This document shows positions 13,376 to 17,591 of a stretch of 17,591 bases of DNA, piece by piece. Position numbers and translations under genes: made by a program. The notes below the pieces were generated by a model. It saw only the letters and a list, made by a program, of their open reading frames with translations, made no database searches and had not been told where the DNA came from. Location of the stretch: NCBI GenBank assembly GCA_036252795.1, contig DASYHY010000139.1:1-17591 (forward strand). The letters are read 5' to 3'. Every line of letters begins with the position of its first letter. Within the stretch, counting starts at the first letter, position 1. The DNA is from Aurantimonas sp036252795. GTDB lineage: Bacteria; Pseudomonadota; Alphaproteobacteria; Rhizobiales; Rhizobiaceae.

Positions 13376-14299
13376 GTGGATGCCGACTGGCCGATGATCG
13401 CGGTCCGCTTCGCGCTCTACGCGGTGCTCGGCTCGCTGTTCGGCCTATCGGCGTTCGGTCTGTACGGGCTGCGGGCCGGCGAGCGCGGCAAGGCGCTGGC
13501 GCTGAAGCCTTGGCTCGTGGCGCTTGCCCTGATCGGGCTTATTCTCTCGGCCGTCCAGCTCGCGCTGCTCGCCGCCTCGATGACGGGAGCGCCCGCCTGG
13601 CCTGTCGACCGGGAGGCGGTCGGGATGCTGCTCTCCGGGTCGGCGCTGGGCGTGGCGTGGAAGGCGCGCATGGCCGCGCTGCTCGTCGCGGGGCTCGCCG
13701 CCGTCGCGGCCGGCCGCGGCGCGTGGCTGGGCGTGGTGGCGGTCGCTGCGGGCATAGCGCTCTCGGCGCTCGCCTGGACCGGGCACGGCGCGGCCGGCGA
13801 GGGCGCGCCAGGCTGGGCGCACCTGATTGCCGATATGCTCCACCTCCTCGCCAGCGGCGCGTGGGTGGGCGCGCTGTTGGGGCTCGTCCTGCTGGTGACG
13901 CGCTCGGCCGATCGGGTCGACGCCGCCCACCTCACGCTCACGCACCGCGCCCTGCACGGGTTCGGCCTGGTCGGGACGGTCGTGGTGGGCGCGATCATCG
14001 TTACCGGCCTCGTCAACACGTGGATGCTGGTCGGACCCGGCAACGTGCCGGACCTAGGGGTCACGCTCTACGGCCGGCTCCTGGTCGCCAAGCTGGCGCT
14101 ATTCGCGGCGATGCTCGGGTTTGCCTCGCTCAACCGCTTCCGGCTGACGCCGACGTTCGAGCGCTCGATCGCCGCGGGCGTTCACTCGGGCGCGCTCGGC
14201 GCGCTGCGAGCGAGCCTCGCGGTCGAAACCGCCTGCGCGGTCGTGATCCTGGCGCTGGTCGGCTGGCTGGGGACGCTGGAGCCGCCCGTGTCGATGTGA
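13376..14299 (+). CDS. copD: Copper resistance membrane protein CopD
   Basis: The protein is 307 aa with about eight hydrophobic segments across its length, consistent with the CopD inner-membrane family. Conserved His residues appear in 'HGAAGEGAPGWAHLIADMLH' (H137, H149, H156), followed by 'LLASGAWVGALL'; these are proposed copper ligands in the family. It starts at GTG 13376 immediately after copC; an internal ATG seven codons later is the alternative. With CopC it is thought to move copper across the inner membrane. A GC-rich hairpin follows the stop. No truncation is visible. Confidence 0.92.
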   Translation: MDADWPMIAVRFALYAVLGSLFGLSAFGLYGLRAGERGKALALKPWLVALALIGLILSAVQLALLAASMTGAPAWPVDREAVGMLLSGSALGVAWKARMAALLVAGLAAVAAGRGAWLGVVAVAAGIALSALAWTGHGAAGEGAPGWAHLIADMLHLLASGAWVGALLGLVLLVTRSADRVDAAHLTLTHRALHGFGLVGTVVVGAIIVTGLVNTWMLVGPGNVPDLGVTLYGRLLVAKLALFAAMLGFASLNRFRLTPTFERSIAAGVHSGALGALRASLAVETACAVVILALVGWLGTLEPPVSM

Positions 14300-14300
14300 G

Positions 14301-14326
14301 GGGCGGGAGGCGTCACGCTCCCGCCC
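14301..14326. terminator. GC-rich hairpin between convergent copD and four-helix gene
   Basis: A 9-bp perfect stem GGGCGGGAG (14301-14309) / CTCCCGCCC (14318-14326) has an 8-base loop. There is no T-tract on either side, so it may be a weak bidirectional terminator. Confidence 0.5.
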
Positions 14327-14336
14327 GCACCGCGAT

Positions 14337-14672
14337 CTAAGCGGCCATCTTCTCGCACTCCTGGGCGCAACGCTCGCACGCCGCCACGCAATCCTCCATC
14401 CCGTCGAGCCCGCGGCAACTCTCGGCACACGCGCGGCAAATCTGGGCGCAGATGCCACAAACGAGCTTATGCTGGTCGGACCCGCGCGCCATGAAGTCGA
14501 GCGAGGTGGCGCATATCTGGGCGCAGTCGAGCATGATCTTGATGTGCTCGGGCCGGGCGTGCTCGCCTCCGACCTGAAGGCAGTGCTGGGTCACCATCGA
14601 CAGGCAGGTGACGTGACAGTGGTGGCAGGCGTCCATGCAGGCCTGCATCTCGGCGCTCATCTGGTGGTGCAT
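14337..14672 (-). CDS. Four-helix bundle copper-binding protein (Csp-like)
   Basis: The protein is 111 aa with 16 cysteines spaced in CxxxC, CxxC and similar patterns on four predicted helices (C12, 16, 19, 23, 31, 50, 54, 72, 75, 79, 82, 86, 95, 99, 102, 106), plus Met/His at the N-terminus. This is the DUF326 / Csp copper-storage pattern, in which thiols inside the bundle hold many Cu(I) ions. There is no signal peptide, so it is probably cytosolic like Csp3. GGAG lies upstream of the ATG. The upstream region carries a variant of the copper-sigma promoter motif. It is convergent with copD. Confidence 0.93.
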   Translation of the reverse strand: MHHQMSAEMQACMDACHHCHVTCLSMVTQHCLQVGGEHARPEHIKIMLDCAQICATSLDFMARGSDQHKLVCGICAQICRACAESCRGLDGMEDCVAACERCAQECEKMAA

Positions 14673-14710
14673 CGGTCGGTCTCCGTGTGAGCCCCCGCCC
14701 CACAAAGGAA

Positions 14711-14737
14711 GTACGCGGCCGATCGCGGTTTCCCTCG
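14711..14737 (-). promoter_or_regulatory. Variant ECF-type promoter of the four-helix copper protein
   Basis: On the minus strand CGAGGGAA (complement of 14730-14737) and CGTAC (complement of 14711-14715) are 14 bases apart when counted from GGGAA. The -10 lies 39 bases from the start codon. It departs from GGGAT/CGTAA at one base in each element. Confidence 0.52.
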
Positions 14738-14858
14738 TCGGGGAGGCCGACCCTTGATCGGCAGGTGCGCCCATTCCGGCAGCCCCCACGCCCTGCTCTC
14801 GAAAGATGTTCAGCGTGCGCTGGATGCTTGTTACGCCCCGACGATCACGGGAGGAACC

Positions 14859-15299
14859 ATGAACGCCTGGAGCACATCGGGACTGGTGTTGGACTTAGTG
14901 GGCGTCATGCTGCTCGGCGCCGACCTCGTGCGCATTCAGCGTCGGCTGCGCGGGGATGCGGCGGATCGGCTCGAACGATTGGAGGAGGTAGCGGCGTCAG
15001 CGGGCGGGCTCGAAGCTTTTCTGAAAGGCGTCTCCGGCGACTGGCGGGAGTATGAGCGCGACGAGGGTCGCTACCTCCCCGTGTACGGCACCTTCGATCA
15101 CGACGCGGCACGCGCGAACGTAAGTGAGCTCAAGGACGGCATGAATGGTTTGGCCGATAGTCTCGGCACCCTGGCCGAGATGATGATCGCGTCGGTTAGG
15201 GCGGACCGCGAAACGGCGACGCTCTCACTCCGCCTGACCTACATAGGCTTGGCGCTGATCGTCACGGGTTTCCTGGTCCAGATCATCGGCGCTCTTTAG
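14859..15299 (+). CDS. Hypothetical two-helix membrane protein
   Basis: The protein is 146 aa. It has an N-terminal membrane segment (about 7-25), a charged, mostly helical middle ('DRLERLEEVAASAGGLEAFL', then an acidic/Tyr stretch, then a heptad-like 'NVSELKDGMNGLADSLGTLAEMM') and a C-terminal membrane segment (about 124-145). Both ends are probably anchored with the middle on one side of the membrane. The start has CGGGAGGA directly upstream; a longer upstream frame has no hydrophobic or ribosome support. No family was recognised and no metal-ligand cluster is visible. It is convergent with the next gene, 39 bases away. Confidence 0.72.
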   Translation: MNAWSTSGLVLDLVGVMLLGADLVRIQRRLRGDAADRLERLEEVAASAGGLEAFLKGVSGDWREYERDEGRYLPVYGTFDHDAARANVSELKDGMNGLADSLGTLAEMMIASVRADRETATLSLRLTYIGLALIVTGFLVQIIGAL

Positions 15300-15338
15300 C
15301 GCCGCTTGTCGATCTGATCGGCCGGGTTCGGGCTTCGC

Positions 15339-16148
15339 CTATGCTGGGCGGGTAGCGAGATCAGGAATGAGCTTGGCATCGAGCGCCGCGGCATCTTCGG
15401 CTTCCACAGCGGCGATGTCCACCGCCGGCGCGCGGACCACCTCGAGCGCCACGTTCGCGATCTCGGCCGCGGTGATCTGAAGTTGGGTAATGGGCGTCGA
15501 CGGCGCGTCGACGCGCTCGAGACCTTTCTCCGAGATTTTCACCAGGAAGCGGTCGACGTCGTTCAGCACCACGAACTTGATCGACTGGTCCTCGTCTAGG
15601 GCGAGCTGCTGAACGGTTCCCTCGTACGCGATCGTGAAGCACTCGTGGCTCGTCTTTGTCAGCACGTAGGCGACGACGAACGAGTCCCCCTTCTTGACCG
15701 CCTGGACCGCCGGGTTGAGCCAGCCGAATGCGATCGGGTCGGTCTTGCCGCTGACTGCTTCACGCTGAACCATCCAGTGCGCGATCATTCCCGTCACGGC
15801 GCCGATGAGAAGCATGGCCAAGAGCCACATCTCGAGCGCCAGATCGGGAGCGTCCCGCGCACCAGCGGCGCCGCGCAGAAACGCGCGATAGATGTTTGGG
15901 TCGAAGCCGGGATTGTAACAGAAGGCGGTCGCCCGACACCACGCCGCCTGTATGGCGAAGAAGCCGGTTCCGAGAAGGTGGCCGCCGATCGTGCCGAACA
16001 CCACGATGAACAGCGTCACCGTCGAGTTCGGCCGGTCAGGCGTCGGGCTGAGAAAGTCGGTCCGTTCGCCCGCACGCCAGCCCGCCCAGAAGCAAAGCCC
16101 CGGGAAGAGCAGCAGGAGTGCGAGGAATAACGAGTAGCTGAATGCCAC
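15339..16148 (-). CDS. Membrane protein, possibly DUF6338-like
   Basis: The protein is 269 aa from a GTG start. Three membrane segments lie near residues 5-25, 43-68 and 107-125. The C-terminal cytoplasmic part begins with a beta-rich stretch ('SFVVAYVLTKTSHECFTIAYEG', then 'SIKFVVLNDVDRFLVKI') that resembles the SH3-like tail of some DUF6338-type proteins. The extreme C-terminus is Ala/Glu-rich. The family guess is weak. It starts five bases after the stop of the small basic protein, so the two are probably an operon; there is no strong Shine-Dalgarno, which fits translational coupling. Confidence 0.7.
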   Translation of the reverse strand: MAFSYSLFLALLLLFPGLCFWAGWRAGERTDFLSPTPDRPNSTVTLFIVVFGTIGGHLLGTGFFAIQAAWCRATAFCYNPGFDPNIYRAFLRGAAGARDAPDLALEMWLLAMLLIGAVTGMIAHWMVQREAVSGKTDPIAFGWLNPAVQAVKKGDSFVVAYVLTKTSHECFTIAYEGTVQQLALDEDQSIKFVVLNDVDRFLVKISEKGLERVDAPSTPITQLQITAAEIANVALEVVRAPAVDIAAVEAEDAAALDAKLIPDLATRPA

Positions 16149-16153
16149 GGCGG

Positions 16154-16327
16154 TTAGGCCGTGACGGGGATCGCCACGTCCTTGTTATCGCGGTCAGCGG
16201 TCGCGGTGGGGTCGACGACATAGACGCCGTTCTCGACGCGTGAGGCTTGGCGAACGGCCTGCCACGTCCCGAACCGCCCCTTCACCCGCCGGGCCAGCCG
16301 CATAGACTTGGTGGTGTTCACGCGCAT
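16154..16327 (-). CDS. Small basic hypothetical protein
   Basis: The protein is 57 aa from ATG 16327, which has GGAG six bases upstream; a longer frame lacks this. The N-terminal half is basic ('KSMRLARRVKGRFGTWQAVRQA') and the rest is polar, with 'VYVVDPTA'. No signal peptide or membrane segment. No family recognised. It is the first gene of a probable pair with the membrane protein. Confidence 0.55.
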   Translation of the reverse strand: MRVNTTKSMRLARRVKGRFGTWQAVRQASRVENGVYVVDPTATADRDNKDVAIPVTA

Positions 16328-16376
16328 GTCGGTCTCCAACGCCGTAGATAGCGAATAGTTCGTGAACATCCAACCT

Positions 16377-16392
16377 GCCGCCGGACGGCGGC
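16377..16392 (-). terminator. Short GC hairpin after the HU gene
   Basis: GCCGCC-GGAC-GGCGGC forms a 6-bp stem just beyond the HU stop at 16413. T-content after it on the minus strand is low, so terminator function is tentative. Confidence 0.35.
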
Positions 16393-16412
16393 GTCGGCAG
16401 CGCCGCCTCGCC

Positions 16413-16682
16413 TCAGAGCTTGTCCTTGAGCGCCTTGGCCGGCGTGAACGTCAGCTTCTTCGACGCCGCGATCGTGATCGCCTCGCCGGTGGACGGGTTG
16501 CGCCCGGAGCGCTCGGGCATGTCCTTCACCTTGAACTTGCCGAAGCCGGGCAGCGACACCTCCTCGCCCTTGGCGGCCGCCTCCGCGATGCCGTCGAGCA
16601 GGCTGCCCATCACCTCGCGGGCCTGCTTCTCGGTGACGCCATGCTTGGCGGCTACGTTCTTGGCGAGATCCTTCGTGTTCAT
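16413..16682 (-). CDS. HU-family DNA-binding protein
   Basis: The protein is 89 aa, the standard HU length. It has the helical dimer part (1-42), 'LPGFGKFKVKD' and the DNA-binding arm tip 'RNPSTGEAITIAASKK' with the conserved intercalating Pro. HU bends DNA and compacts the nucleoid. When carried on plasmids or transposons it can help recombination synapses such as those of serine resolvases, and the resolvase gene lies next door. The ATG at 16682 is preferred over a longer frame because the family starts there; a GGGGAGTAAGG stretch lies upstream. No region of abnormal composition. Confidence 0.93.
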   Translation of the reverse strand: MNTKDLAKNVAAKHGVTEKQAREVMGSLLDGIAEAAAKGEEVSLPGFGKFKVKDMPERSGRNPSTGEAITIAASKKLTFTPAKALKDKL

Positions 16683-16812
16683 GTCGAGCCTTACTCCCCT
16701 ATTCCGGTCGGGCGGGGACCATAACGCTGACGGAAGGTGCGGCAAGTCGGCAGAGTTGGCCGGACGAATGCGGCGCTCATCGGCGGTTCTCGATCGACCG
16801 AAGCCATCCTGG

Positions 16813-17445
16813 TCAGGTCCGTCGGCTGCGCCTCTCCAACAGCTTCTCGCCGTCGGGCCTGAGCTGGCCCTCGGGAGTGACATGCCGGTATAGGGTCTGC
16901 CGGGTGACGCCGAGCTCCGCGCAGAGCTCACCCACCTTCGTCTCCGGTTTGCCCATCGCGGCCTGCGCGAGCCGGAGCTTGGCCGGCGTCATCTTGAACG
17001 GACGACCGCCGTGCCGCCCGCGCGCACGAGCTGACGCCAACCCTGCCTTAGTGCGTTCTACGATCAACTCGCGCTCGAACTCGGCAAGGCCGGCGAAGAT
17101 CGCGAAGATCAGCCGGCCGTTGGCGGTAGTCGTGTCGATCGACGCGCCCTCGCCGGCGAGGACCTTGAGGCCGATCTCCCGCTTGGTGAGGTCGCCGACC
17201 AAGTTGACGAGGTGGCGCAGGTCGCGGCCGAGCCGGTCGAGCTTCCAGACCACCAGCGTGTCGCCCGAGCGGAGCGCCTTCAGGCACGCGTCAAGCCCGG
17301 GCCGCTGATCGCGTTTTCCGGAGACGCTATCCTCATAGACGTGCTCGGGACCCACGCCGGCGCCCAGCAGCGCGTCGCGCTGCAGGTCGTGGATTTGGCT
17401 GCCGTCCGCTTTCGAGACCCGGGCATAGCCGATGAGCGTCGTCAC
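16813..17445 (-). CDS. tnpR: Serine recombinase, Tn3-type resolvase (TnpR-like)
   Basis: The protein is 210 aa, slightly longer than typical TnpR (about 185-200). The catalytic domain has 'IGYARVSKADGSQ' with the nucleophile Ser11, 'VWKLDRLGRDLRHL' (about 67-80) and 'NGRLIFAIFAGLAEFERELI', all hallmark resolvase/invertase motifs. A C-terminal helix-turn-helix follows ('GELCAELGVTRQTLYRHV'). The family resolves transposon cointegrates at a res site, usually next to the gene. The start is GTG at 17445. Candidate half-sites lie just upstream (17440-17508). No tnpA is visible in the window, so the element may continue to the right or be a remnant. Confidence 0.93.
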   Translation of the reverse strand: MTTLIGYARVSKADGSQIHDLQRDALLGAGVGPEHVYEDSVSGKRDQRPGLDACLKALRSGDTLVVWKLDRLGRDLRHLVNLVGDLTKREIGLKVLAGEGASIDTTTANGRLIFAIFAGLAEFERELIVERTKAGLASARARGRHGGRPFKMTPAKLRLAQAAMGKPETKVGELCAELGVTRQTLYRHVTPEGQLRPDGEKLLERRSRRT

Positions 17446-17570
17446 ATATTCGTCCGTTCACGTGACGGAGCGGCATTGCCCGTCGATCAATCGCGATAAT
17501 GTCACATAACCCGTCTTCTGGTCTATGCTCCATGAACGGGTACGCTTTCCTGTTTCGTGACGAACAGGAA
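17440..17570. other. Candidate res region upstream of the resolvase, with an inverted repeat
   Basis: CGTCACATA (17440-17448) and TGTCACATA (17500-17508) resemble the TGTCnnnTA-like half-site core of Tn3-type res sites. Farther right TTCCTGTT (17547-17554) and AACAGGAA (17563-17570) form 8-base arms around an 8-base centre. Subsite spacing could not be fitted with certainty. Short open frames run off the window end here on both strands, without support. Confidence 0.35.
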
Positions 17571-17591
17571 GCCGATGCCGACCAAGACCAT

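Noticed and set aside
17523..17591. Short open frames at the right edge: plus strand from ATG 17532 and minus strand ending at a TAG at 17523-17525
   Set aside because: Both are about 20 codons and run off the window; neither has a clear ribosome site or recognisable sequence, so no gene can be supported.
1..17591. CRISPR array, tRNA or rRNA genes
   Set aside because: No regularly spaced identical repeats with unique spacers were seen, and no tRNA cloverleaf or rRNA sequence was recognised on reading both strands.

Overview
The base composition (high GC, strong G/C at third codon positions) and the gene families suggest an alphaproteobacterium, most likely a sphingomonad. This is inference from gene style, because the window holds no rRNA or other taxonomic marker. 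The window reads as a heavy-metal resistance island, possibly on a plasmid, bracketed by mobile-element genes. At the left edge is the N-terminus of an IS110-family transposase next to an ISNCY-type transposase remnant. At the right edge is a Tn3-type serine resolvase with possible res half-sites.

Layout from left to right. 1-1013: IS fragments and a non-coding gap. 1014-3335: DUF4142 periplasmic protein, small DUF3147 membrane protein, and a two-gene unit of a Rap1a/Tai-like secreted protein plus a two-domain DUF1259 protein. 3336-5623: chrB-chrA chromate resistance behind a repeated 10-mer. 5615-7180: a MerR-family regulator divergent from a glutaredoxin-MauE fusion and a cysteine-pair-rich small exported protein. 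A near-canonical mer operator lies between them and a strong terminator closes the unit. 7201-11546 (minus strand): copA, copB and two DUF305 proteins. 11608-12886 (minus): three overlapping genes matching the cnrY-cnrX-cnrH architecture (membrane anti-sigma, periplasmic metal sensor, ECF sigma factor). 13009-14299 (plus): copC-copD. 14337-14672 (minus): a 16-cysteine four-helix copper-storage protein. 14859-16327: poorly characterised membrane and small proteins. 16413-16682: HU. 16813-17445: resolvase.

The main result is a shared promoter motif, (T)GAGGG(A/T)(T/A)-like, then a fixed spacer (14 bases after the GGGxx core), then CGTA. It occurs about 30-45 bases upstream of five transcription units: copA, the cnrYXH-like operon, copCD, the four-helix copper-binding protein, and the periplasmic DUF305 gene. 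It is absent from the chr and MerR units. This predicts that the CnrYXH-like sigma module, classically a Ni/Co system, controls a copper regulon here. The CnrX-like sensor keeps all five known metal ligands at the expected spacing.

How the parts would work together (inference): periplasmic metal is sensed by the CnrX-like protein, and the sigma factor is released from the CnrY-like membrane protein. The sigma then raises its own operon and the multicopper oxidase, outer-membrane CopB, DUF305 proteins, CopCD and the cytosolic copper store. Chromate (ChrBA) and thiol-metal (MerR, Grx-MauE) modules are separately regulated neighbours.
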